Source: Rotaria sp. Silwood1 (taxonomy: Eukaryota > Rotifera > Eurotatoria > Philodinida > Philodinidae). Taken from it: a DNA stretch of 64,000 nucleotides. The position numbers and the translations under genes are program-made. This document shows positions 50,484 through 62,103 of the stretch, one piece after another (the stretch's first letter is position 1; every line of letters begins with the position of its first letter). The DNA lies in the NCBI GenBank assembly GCA_905250075.1, contig CAJNOP010000036.1, positions 460,692-524,691 on the forward strand, written 5' to 3'. The notes below the pieces were generated by a model, which was not told the origin of the DNA, ran no database searches, and saw only the letters and a program-made list of their open reading frames with translations.

Positions 50484-53400
50484 TATGATATACTAAAATA
50501 AGGTTAAAATAATTTTCATTTTAATAAAACAATTCTTTTATGTTTGGTTTCTACCTAAATAAATTTATTCATAATATTAAAATAAAATATTTTTAATATC
50601 TTTGATCATATATCAGAAAACTACTAAATTAGTTCAATCAAATATAATAATTATAGAAAAAATAAATTTTAATAATTATAGATGATCTATAGGTCGTGAT
50701 GAATGTTAAATTATTTTGTTCAAATTCTAACTTCGATAAATATTCTTCATAATCTAACAAGTTCGATACTTCTTTTTGACGAATTTATTAAATATTAATA
50801 AAGAGTATACGAAGCATGCACACGAGAAACTTCCGCACGACGAATCTTGCCCACGAAATAACAATATATAGTTTTCACTTCGAAAGATGATTACAAAAAA
50901 ACACAATAGAAGCAATATAAACTTTTGTTTTGCTTTCAAAAATACGTGTACGTATGTGTCATATTTTTAATGAAATTGAAAATACTAATAAGAGAGCTCG
51001 TTGCTTTGACGATCTCAAATGTATAAATAATAATCTAATATAATTACAGTCTATTTTTTACGATAGAAGTGAGTTCGATTGTAAATTACATATTTGAGCA
51101 TTATTCAGATAAAAGTACTCTAATATCGAACACTCGTTCTCTTTCATTTTGAATCTTTTTGTGCTCAAAATAAGTGTAGTTTAATATGGTTAAAACATTA
51201 AAAGACTTACATGTCTACTAATTACAATTTTTATTTATGAGATAACAAAACTACACGTTTGCCGACAACTCATCTTGACACGCTTCTTATTAGGCTTAAT
51301 TTGAAATATTCTCAATTTATTTCTTGTTGTATTTTTTTTGCAATTATCTTTCGAAATAAAAACTAACTATATATAATTATTTCGAGCGTAACTTCTGAGA
51401 TTTCAATAACTAAACAGTGAATAATAATCATTTAATTTATTATATTATAAACAAAACATGTTCTTATTACTTATGATTCATTTAAATCATCAATATATGA
51501 CTTAATAAGAATAAATAAATAATAAAGAGAATAACTGTAAAATTAAGAATGATCAACTTGACAGAGCTATTTTCTGAACATCTGTCAGGATTTCATGATA
51601 TATATTGAAATACTTTTTTTTGACAGTCTAATAGAGAAAATGAGGATAAGACATTATGTATGATGTTCTGCATACTATCGACAAGTAATTCTCAAAATGT
51701 CGTTAAATCTAATAAATTAAAAAATAACTTCTAAAATTGTGCCACTTTCTTATCTCCTAATAATAATCTCTACAAACTTCCTATGTCAATTTGCGATGTT
51801 CTATTTCTTTTTTAATTGAGTCGAGAGCCTGTATTCGTACAGGATTCATATATATATATAGATCTTAAATACAACATTAATTAATAAATCAAGAAAACTC
51901 GAGCATTTTCATGCTTTGACATAAATTATAATCTCAATGATAGTTAATTGTCTTCATACGTCAACAAATATTTACATTAATCGTAAGTTTGAATCTTATT
52001 TCAAACTGGAACGATAAACTTTAACGATGATCAATTCCATCATTGACAGAACATAGTGTCATTTTAATCTAACGATAAATCTCGAAAATATAATTACCAA
52101 CATTGAAGAATAGTTTCTTTAATACTTGCTTTTTTTCTATTAAATTAAATTTATACGTTATATAAAATCAAAAACTAAACTATACTTACATGTTTCAGTT
52201 ATAATATTATCAATAAATTTTTCGATGTTTATCTTGAATAGAAATATTATTTTGGACGATAAATCTCGATAAAGTGTATTTTCTTATAAATAAATGTAGA
52301 CTTTTTAACAAATATATATATCCATTAAGATTCAATTAAAAAAAATATATATATATATATATTGTCGAATTTAATAAAGATCAATTTTCTCTTTCAATAA
52401 ATCATCGTATGAACTCGACTGTTAAAATAAACTCTAATTTATTCAAATAGCACTATTTATTATAGAGAGATTTATTTTCAACTTTGATTTAATCGCTTGT
52501 TTACTATGATTACATAATTCCTAAAGGAATTTTAATATGGAATTCAACGAACTGTAATATATACAAATTGATTGTTTGAGTAAACGTAAAAAAGAACTTG
52601 AGAGCACAATTAAATCAATTCGAATTTAATAAGTTTTAGACAGTTGAAAAATTTTATAAATCTTATTGAAAGTGGAACTTTCGATATTTTCAGAGGGAAA
52701 ACAAAAACGATCATCATCATCATGATCTTATTGTTAATGTTTTCATCCGTATAAAGATGATGATGATTATCGTCGAAATATCCTAAGGTGAAAAACAAGA
52801 TGATGACAATTCTCTATTTCATATATGAAATCATTGTAATCATGTTATTTGTTTTATGTTATCTTATATTGTCAATAAGACAGTAATATCTTATGTTTTC
52901 ATATTATTCTTCCACAAAAATAATAAACAAAGTACTGATGACCATTTTTATTTTCACTTTGAAAATATTGATTACTCACCTTAAAACAATATGAATTAAA
53001 TATTTCTACTCTCTAAAATCTATTACGAACGAATTGATTTTCCCTGATAGATGGATAAGAATTAGTTAAAGTATGTATATATCAATTACATCAATAATAT
53101 CATTTCATAAAACAAAAAATCATATTTATATATAAGTCGCTGTAAAGATTACTTATTGCTATTTAGTCATTTACCTTTTTCAATGAAAAGGCTTGAATTT
53201 TTTTGTAATTAGAACACGAAATATTACTTAACAGTTTTCTTTAATTTATCTAAAATATTTTTATAAATCTAGAAGAATCTGCCTATTGTATAAGAATAAA
53301 AATAGACACTCTATTACGAAGCTCAATGACCTTTGATTAAATATGACGTACAAAGAAAAGTAGCAGAAAAAAAAACGTTTATAAGAACTGACGCAGCACT

Positions 53401-56400
53401 TTTTTCCTTTCAACTCTTGCTATAGTTCAAAAAGACTTCATTCGTATTTTTAATATATTGCAGATATGTAGGTCATTCTGCAGTAATTAATATTTAGTGA
53501 AAAGAATAACATAATGTCAACATATGACAATATTTGAATAATTTTCTTTTTAACAAATGATATCTATACGTTGACAATCAACGTAAAATATTTTGAATAT
53601 CAATTTAAAAGACTACATAAATATATATAATGTCTAGTTGATATTAAAGAAAGAACAAGCAAAAGTTTACCGAGTGTAGATATTTGATTATGTTGTTCTG
53701 TTGACAGTTGAATGAAAATTATTTGATTATTTGAAAGATCTATGTTATATAATATCAATCTGACCTTTTTGTCTTTCTTATTACTTAATAGTGAGTTGTC
53801 TTTCTTTTATCCAATTATATTAAAAATATATTTATTTTTTTTTCTTTCTTTTCATTTTGTTTCATGGCCATGTAAAATCAGATGGCGCTAGCATTTTTAT
53901 AGGTTAATCATGACAGTGTTTGTGAACAACTCTTTACGAGTAAAATGAACAAGAGAGTCAAATATTCTATTGTAAATTAAAGACGTAATCAGAATTTTGA
54001 CACAAGAGGAAAACGTTTGACCTCCTTGTTCACTCTTTATAATGACGCTACTATTGTAGATTATCATTATTTCTTTATGAACAACAGTTTATATATATAT
54101 GGTTGTCACTTCGGTTCTTTTATGATACCGAACAAAAATGTCCAAAAAATATGTTAAAAAGATATAGACAAAAATTGCTACCAGCAATAGAATATGAAAG
54201 ATTACTGTTCTATGAAGTATGCTCACTTTCAATGTTCAATAAACACTCTCGGCCGGTTTGTGTCGATTGTTAGTGTTAATGTATCGTTCTAATGATTTTA
54301 TTGGCGGTTCTCTCCAATAACATTGATCAAAGTAGTGGTATACATATACCAAGTACTTCAAATGTTTGCAACATGGTTTATTTTGCATTTATCTCTGCAC
54401 AGACATAACATAGAATCATAAGCTTTTCTTTAGAAGATGTGTCATCGAATTCTCTACAAACTTCTATTTTGGTTAATTAAAAACAATTCAAGTGATTTTT
54501 TTTTCAAGGTCACAATATAATTCTAAGGAATTCGTTCAATACTCGCTCATTTTATAATGTTTTTCTATGATTTTTTGCTGTAACAACAGGTACCTAAAGA
54601 CTATATTTTTGCTTTCAATAGAATATTAGATGCTCTTTCACAATTATGCATACGCGTTTTATTACAATATATTCTTGTCCAATGCAAATGGTCTGTATTA
54701 GTTGCTGCAGTGAAATATATGCTATTGGACTATATTCCAAACGAAAACTAAAGATTGATGAATAGTTGTACAACAATGTTTAAGTTTCCGAACAAAAGGA
54801 ATTTCTCTCATAAAACTATCAAATTTTAGGTGCTACTACCAAGCCAAAAATATATCTTCAGAAAATGCAAAAATTAACTGAAAATTCTTACAAAGTATAC
54901 AGAATTTATGCATAAACTGAATACAAATATTTACTAGAAATTTTGAAGTTTATCAAGACATGAGAAGCGAATTTTTCGTTAAACTTCAGCCATTACTTGC
55001 ATCTCACCAAGGACTTTCTATAGAAGTTCAACAATTGTTATGACATGAAAAAGCAATGTCTAGGTAATTTAATTAATCATTATTCTCTGCCGAGGATTTT
55101 TCTAGTTACTTTCGGAAATTACGAAAATCTTTAAAAACCTAGAAATGGATCAAAACAACTAAGGTCCAAGTCACGAATGTTAGAGACATTCTGGTAATTA
55201 CTACTAAATCACAGTGAATTGTTCACAGAAGTTTGAAAGATTTGAAAACATGAAAAGAAATTTCTATCTAAATGTTGACGAATTTTCAGTAATAATCAAA
55301 AGATTATGAAAAGAATGGAAATTTCTATAATGTCGTTGCTTTAAATGTCTACAGTTTAAGAAATAAATTTATGAAAATAGAGAACTCGAACACTCAAAAC
55401 TGATCAGAATTTGTTGTAAACTCCAAGGAAATACAGACAATTTCTTGAAAATCGACTAGAAATTTCTTTTTCATGTTTTTGTGTATTATAAAGTAGTGAA
55501 AAAATTCGTTTTGATTTGGTAGCAATTGCCATGATTTGCCTGATATAATTTGTCTGGTTGTTAAGATTTTCCAAAGTGTCATGGTCATTTTCTCTGCAGG
55601 TATATCTTATTAAGAAAATAAATTAGCAATTTCCTTGTGATTTATGAGTAGTTTAAGGGAAATCCTTCGAAATATATTTATCAGTTTGAATGTTGTTGAT
55701 CAAGTTTATTTTAATAATAAAACATTTTTTATTTGATGATTAGTCAGAGATAAGATCTATTAAACATTTTCCTATCTATAGGATGGATGAATAATAGGAT
55801 CTTCAAATAGATGACTAATATCGAAACAATGTCTATCGATTTATTAATATAAATTAATGATTTCAATAAATAGACATATTTAAGTTAACAATTGTATTGA
55901 AAAAACTGTTAAGAATTTCTTTAAAAATTTTTTCATTCAGAGAATTATTTTTTGTGAATGTTTTCGAATACAGTTTTTTTTTACTGATTTTTCTTATCAA
56001 AATTTGTCGAAACTTAAAAATTTTTCAAAAGAATTCTTGAAACTTTTCATCAATCAAAGATCGATGCATCCACTTATACTTACAATTCAATTAGGACTCA
56101 AGTTAATGATTTTAATCAATAGATTGCCTGCTCTAAAACATATTATAAATAGCGTCAACTGATATAGACAAATAGATACCATTCGAAATATTGATCAGAG
56201 TTTTCAAAAGATTAAATTGATAAGTAATGACATCTATGAAACGATTGTTCTGAATAGTTTTTATAAATTCTCCAATCTGCATAACATAAAAATGAGTCAA
56301 TCAAATAGAATCTTGACTACTTTCTTTTTTTATCTTGTTCTTTTAAGTAAAAGGGTTACGCGATTATCTTTAACATAGGTATACAATAGTTTTTTTTTGT

Positions 56401-56452
56401 TCTTACTCTTATTGAAAGCCATTGATTTTAATTTTAGTTAAAAGAATAAAAA
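50484..56452. other. 6-kb divergent intergenic region
   Basis: Lies between the 5' ends of the nuclear receptor (minus) and PGM2 (plus), so it must hold both promoters. AT-rich, with an (AT)n run at 52345-52362. No gene, RNA or element was identified. It is the largest gene-free stretch in the window. Confidence 0.4.
52345..52362. repeat. (AT)n microsatellite
   Basis: Nine AT units directly after an A tract, in intergenic DNA. Confidence 0.85.
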
Positions 56453-59281
56453 ATGTCATCAGAGAAAGAGATAAAAAAAACTCCATCAGATGAAGTGTTA
56501 AAGTTGACTGAACTTTGGCTTAAGTGGGATCAATGTGAAACAACAAGAAAAGAAATTGAACAACTTAAAGTATTTTTGTTCTTGTAAATAATAATTCATA
56601 AAAACTACAAAAGAAAAATTCTATATTAAGAATGAATCAAAATGGGATGATTTGCAAGTTCGTTTATCACATCGAATTCAATTTGGTACAGCTGGTCTTC
56701 GTGCTAAAATGGGTAGTGGATTTGCTTTAATGAATGAATTAACTGTAATTCAAGCAACACAAGGTCTTATTCGTCATATTCAAACAACATTTAAAGATAA
56801 AAAAGAAGCTCTTTCGGTTGTTATTGGTTTTGATGCTCGTCATCAATCAAAAAATTTTGCTCGTTTAGCTGCATCTTTATTTGCTCATGAAAACATTCAT
56901 GTTTATTTATTTAATTCAACAACAGTTCCAACACCATTTATTCCATTTTCTATTCAAAAATTAAAATGTCAAGGTGGAATTGTTGTTACAGCAAGTCATA
57001 ATCCTAAAGATGATAATGGTTATAAAGTTTATTGGGAAAATGGTGCACAAATTATTTCACCATTAGATACTTATATTGCTCATTCAATTGACAATAATTT
57101 AGAACCATGGAAAGGAAAGGCATGGAATTTAGATATTCTTCAAGATAAAAACTCGACATTAATTTCTGATCCGATTGAAAAAGTAGTTTTCTTTTTATTT
57201 AAAAATTATTTTAATATATATATATATATATATTTATGTTAGATTCGTGATTTATATATGAAAAATTTATCAAATTTATGTTATTTTCCTGAATTAAATG
57301 AAAAAACTGAATTAAAATTTGTTTATACACCTGTTCATGGTGTTGGTCAAGTTTATGCTGAACAAGCCTTTGCTACATTTAAATTTCGACCATTTATATC
57401 TGTTGATGAACAAAAAGATCCTAATCCTGATTTTCCAACAGTTAAATATCCAAATCCAGAAGAAGGAAAAGAAACACTTGAATGTGCTATTAGAGCAGCT
57501 AACAAAAATAATGCAGATTTTATTTTAGCAACTGATCCAGATGCTGATCGATTTGCATTAGCTGAAAGAGATACACAAGGAATAAGTCAAACTGGTTGGA
57601 ATATTTTATCAGGAAATCAATTAGGAGCTTTATTAGGTAAGTTATTTTTCATTTTTTAATTAATATAACTTAAACACACATTATCAACAAGCGCTTTTTT
57701 TTACGATTATATTATTATAAATTTTTAACTTAAAAAAAAGACAAGCCAATAAAACAAACAAAAATAATGATTGTCAATAACTATGTTGTATGTAAATCGA
57801 CTTTTTCCCATATTTTTTTTTATTCGATAATAAATGTCAAATAGTTCTGTAGAAGTCATAGAATATCCTTTAATAATTGCTCATGAGTCATAAAACATGA
57901 TTAAGTTTTCGATGAAATATTTCTAAAAATTTTTCTTGAAGTGGTATGCATTTTGATGTGTTGTTATTGCTGGATCACTTGGAGAAATTTTTTTAATAAA
58001 ATACAAGAATTAAATTGCTCGTTAGGAGTCAATCAATTCTTTTTCTTTTTGCATTGGTTTAACATAAGTATTGGTTGTTAGTTGAATATTTTATTTTAAG
58101 TTAATAGAATAATTAATCATTTCAAGTGACTAAACGTTAAAATCGAAAAAATTCTATTTATTCTAGGTTGGTGGCGTTGGTTTACTTGGCGTAATCGAAA
58201 TCCAACAGTTGATGTTAAAGATGTTTATATGCTTTATTCAACTGTTTCATCACATATACTTAAATCCATTGGTGAAGTTGAAGGTTTTAATACAATTGAT
58301 ACATTAACAGGTTTTAAATGGCTTGGAAATAAATCGATTGAATTAATCAATAATAATAAACATGTTATTTTTGCTTTTGAAGAAGCAATGTTAGTTGGTT
58401 ATTATTATATTTAATTAAATAGATAAATTCGTTGTTTTTTTTTATAATTTTAGTGGATTTATGTGTGATCCAAAAAATGTATTAGACAAAGATGGAATAT
58501 CAGCAATGGTTATTGGAGCTGAAATGTGTACTTATTTAAAGTCAATTGGACGAACATTATATGAACAATTAAATCAAATATCATTACTCTATGGTTATCA
58601 TATTAATAATAATTCTTATGTTATTTGTAATAAAACAGATGTTATGCTTAAAATGTTTAATCGTTTAAGACATTATGATCAACGAGAAGATCAACAAAAA
58701 CAGGTTATTTAAATATTATTTTGTTTTATTTTCTCAATAATTTTTCTTTTTCTCTTTAATTCTCATAGGAACATAGTAAAGCTGATAAACATGAAGCAAA
58801 GGAACCTGAAGTTCTTGTTCAATATTCTAATAAAATAAAAACCCATTTAAGTGCAGATGAAAATGAACAAGTCGATTCAAAAGATGAAGAATATGTTTAT
58901 CCAAAAACATGTGGCAAATATAATATAACTGGTATTAGAGATTTAACTGTTGGAATTGAAGCTGACTTTCGTGGTCAAGGAACAGATAAAAAACCAACAC
59001 TTCCTTGTTCATCATCAACACAAATGATAACATTTTATTTTGACAATGGCTGTGAAATAACAATACGTGCAAGTGGAACTGAACCAAAAATAAAATGGTA
59101 TTCAGAAATACGAAAAAAAATTAAAAATAAACAAACATCTGAAGATAATCCAATGATTAATGATGAGCAGTTTAAAAAAGAAACTAAACAAGAACTTGAT
59201 CAATTAGTTGAAACTGTTATTGAACAATTTTTACAACCGGATAAAAATGGTCTTATTCAACGAGAAACAACAGCTAAATAA
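56453..59281 (+). CDS. PGM2: phosphoglucomutase-2 / phosphopentomutase
   Basis: Interconverts glucose-1-P and glucose-6-P, or ribose/deoxyribose-1-P and -5-P, in the cytosol through a phosphoserine. Six exons in frame: 56453-56569, 56631-57182, 57243-57636, 58167-58389, 58454-58703 and 58769-59281 (682 aa; vertebrate PGM2 about 612). Seen: RIQFGTAGLRAKMGSG, the catalytic loop TASHNPKDDNGYK with S161 as phosphoserine, the metal-binding DPDADRFA, the sugar-specificity loops TGFKWLGNK and FAFEEAIGFMCDP, LDKDGISAMV, and the phosphate-binding RASGTEPKIKWYSE. FEEAIGFMCDP puts it with PGM2/PGM2L1 rather than PGM1. The extra length is largely a Lys/Glu/Asp-rich insert at the exon 5/6 junction, before YPKTCGKYNITGIRDLTVG. 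Intron 3 is 530 bp; the others are 60-65 bp. Intron 2 has a TA run. Confidence 0.95.
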
Positions 59282-60238
59282 TCAATACATGACTTTTAAC
59301 AACATTCCAATTTTTATGATTAGTTTGGGTGATTCTTTTTCAAAATCTTATCCTTGCTGCAATAAACTTTTTAGTCTATATCAAGAAGAACATTTCATTG
59401 TTTAACAAAATAGATCATATAAGCAGTTTTAATACCTCAGCTGATATATATATTAACATAAAAAAGTTTTCTTAAAAATCTCTGATAACATTGTTATTGC
59501 TAAGTGGCTTGATATTATTTTCGAGTATTTTAGATAAGTCTCTGTAAATATTCATTAATATAAATTATCTATATCTCTGTTACATTTTTTAGATGCTTAT
59601 AACAATAATAGAAACTTATTTAAAGTTTTTTTTTAGTGTCAGACGTACTGTTCAAGTCTTGCTATGGGCATCATCCTTCACCCTATGTTCGGTCATAGTT
59701 GACCCATTCAGAAAAAAATTAATCAAAAAGCAATTCACGACGATTTTTCGATAACCTCCTATCGATAAAAGAGAACGATTTGTAATTTTGTTAATAACTT
59801 TTCCTCTTGACTGAATCATGAAGATTATCATAGACTTTCTCTTTCCATTCTTTTGCTGGTTTCACAGTGCTATCCTATAAGAGGCCACTGAGTATGTACA
59901 CATATCTTTGGTCTCTTGCATCATATCAATGTGCTTCGATAGCATTTACATAGTATTACATTTTATCGAGCGATAATCCTTTCTCAATAGTTGTACACAG
60001 GTTGTGATATTCATAATTATCTCGTTCTTGATACTTCTTTTTTTCGATTTTTTTTACTCTCCCTCTCTATCGTCTATCTAACTCTTCTATCTGTTATTAT
60101 CTTTCTTCTCTGTTCTCTTCTTCAAGCTTTTATCTATTTGTCATATCCCTCGATTTTAACTACAAGTGTTTATAATTGTAAAATTTTAAAGTAAATTCTT
60201 AAGGTGTCTACCACATTTCGGAATTTTTGTTAATTTTC
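59282..60238. other. intergenic, PGM2 3' flank
   Basis: Contains the PGM2 3' UTR at the left. A pyrimidine-rich stretch lies near 60040-60130 on the plus strand. No gene was recognised. Confidence 0.4.
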
Positions 60239-60503
60239 AGTCCAGTAAGACGAGTCACAGTCAAAAACAATCTAAGATAATTATTAAAACCTTTTTGAAC
60301 ACATAAACTGTGAGATTCACATCATTTTTAAAAACACTGCACACATGCACAGATAAAAAAAAATACTTTGAAAGTTATTCATAAGATTATAGATGCATGA
60401 AATGTTCTGTAGAAAATCATGTGAATCGCCATAGTTTATGTGTTTAAAAAGGTTTTAATTGTTATTTCAGACCGTTTTTGACTGTAACCCATCTGACTAG
60501 ACT
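60239..60503. mobile_element. foldback element with about 92-bp inverted arms
   Basis: 60239-60331 and 60413-60503 are inverted copies separated by about 81 bp. Shared blocks, reading inward, are AGTCYAGT, ACAGTCAAAAAC, AATTAAAACCTTTTT (left variant TTATTAAAACC), AACACATAAACT and GATTCACAT. Mismatches and small indels are spread through the arms. There is no open frame and no clear target duplication. A MITE or foldback transposon is likely; a transcribed hairpin is an alternative. Confidence 0.7.
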
Positions 60504-62030
60504 ATGAAGATCGAAAAGACAGATTTCTAATATGTAGCAGAAATTCGACAGATTTACTCAAGAGCAAATGTAATGTTGGGAAAACCAAGAACAATGGAAT
60601 ATCGAATTTTAAAAGTATTTAGCTACACATCATCAGAATTGAATAACGATGGCAATAATCTTAGTTCGTTAGGTAGAAAATGAAAAGAAATTACTTTAAA
60701 TACTTCGAGTATGGCCCGTTGTAATGATTTAGCACATCGGCAACAAACTGAACAAAGCTTGAATCTTCGATGTAGAAATGAGTGTTGCTCAATGAAGGCA
60801 AAGCTATATTGTTCTAAATGTTAATTATATCTGTCTTAACGTAACACGTCGTTGTTTTATACACTATCATTGTCAATGATTAAATATATACACACATGCG
60901 ATGTACTAATATTTATTTCTTAAATTTTTTTCATTCTGAACTTAAGTTATAATGATATCAAAATTATTATATATTATTTTGAAAAATAATTCACTTTCTG
61001 AAAAAAAAACTCACAATAGTAAAACAACAGATAATTGTGAGAAACTGTTAACAAGTAAATTTTTCATGTTATTTAACACGATTGACCTATTTTTGACTAA
61101 AACAATAGCAAATAAATATATAGATGAAGATTATTATCAGAAGAAGATAACAAACAGAAAAGATCTTTCGTTTTTCTTGATACTTATTGACCATAAAATA
61201 TAAGAGTATATCTTTTTATTGTAACTAATGACATACTATCACTTGTGTCGTATAAAATACGACGTCAATAAAAATTCATAAGAGAATAAAAATACTCGTT
61301 CGATAGCATAGACTACCAATTTGATAATACTAATAAAGATTTCAACAAATATTTAACAGTTCAAATAGAACATAAAAAAAGGACACAATTAATGATAAGA
61401 TGGTTTTTTGAGGGCATGACCATTACAATCGTATGTGTCGTGTCATAATAAATATTTCAGACATCAACATTTCAAGAGAATGATCATTAGATAAAAGGAA
61501 TTTTTGTCAGTAATGTTCTCAATGAATATTAAGAATTTGATTATTGAAACAAAAATGTCTCTCGAATCATCTCAAAAAGAAAAGACTAAAAAAATAAGTT
61601 AAATATGGATTTAGGTTAACAATCTTACAAGGAATTAAACTGAAAAATTGAATAACATTTATTCAGGGAAAAATATCCAATATCTATAGATTAACAGACA
61701 AATATTCTCCTAGTAAGGTAAATAATACTGTTGAATTTGTTTTCCTTGTTATCGAGCTTGTTTCTATCATTTTCATTAAGATTTTATTAGTAATGATGGA
61801 TTGTAACATACGGAAATATGTCGATCATATAGATGCATGAGACTAGTTAGAATCGATGATTTTATCTTAATGCTTTTAATCCAATATTTATTTCCTTTAT
61901 TATACAAAGGAGTATTTATCCAAAAAACATTAAAAAGAATGAATAAACATCACATGTTTGACAAAGACTATTGCATTGAGATATAATTTTATTTTAATAT
62001 TAAGAAACATAGAAACAAAAAAAGAAATGA
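60504..62030. other. intergenic with one small Cys-rich ORF
   Basis: A 37-codon frame at 60711-60824 starts MARCNDLAHRQQ and ends CRNECCSMKAKLYCSKC-stop. Its spacing recalls a B-box-type zinc-binding motif. No splice partner was found, so it may be an exon remnant or chance. Otherwise AT-rich, no features. Confidence 0.35.
62017..62023 (-). terminator. Pol III T-tract terminator of tRNA-Phe
   Basis: Seven T on the minus strand, about 8 bases beyond the tRNA 3' end. This is the standard RNA polymerase III stop signal. Confidence 0.8.
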
Positions 62031-62041
62031 TGCCGTGACCC

Positions 62042-62098
<57 letters not shown>

Positions 62099-62103
62099 CC
62101 GGC
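62031..62103 (-). tRNA. tRNA-Phe (GAA)
   Basis: A 73-base cloverleaf with no intron. The D arm is GCTC/GAGC, the anticodon arm TCAGA/TCTGA with loop CTGAAGA (anticodon GAA), and the T arm CCTGG/CCGGG with loop TTCGATC. The discriminator base is A. The internal A box (TAGCTCAGTTGG) and B box (GGTTCGATCC) are intact. The acceptor stem is GCCGGGA against TCACGGC, which leaves G5 opposite A68; typical eukaryotic tRNA-Phe has GCCGAAA/TTTCGGC. CCA is not encoded, as expected for a nuclear gene. The mismatch may make this a weak or decaying copy. Confidence 0.93.

Noticed and set aside
57319-57528. Plus-strand frame of 69 codons
   Set aside because: Alternative-frame shadow of PGM2 exon 3.
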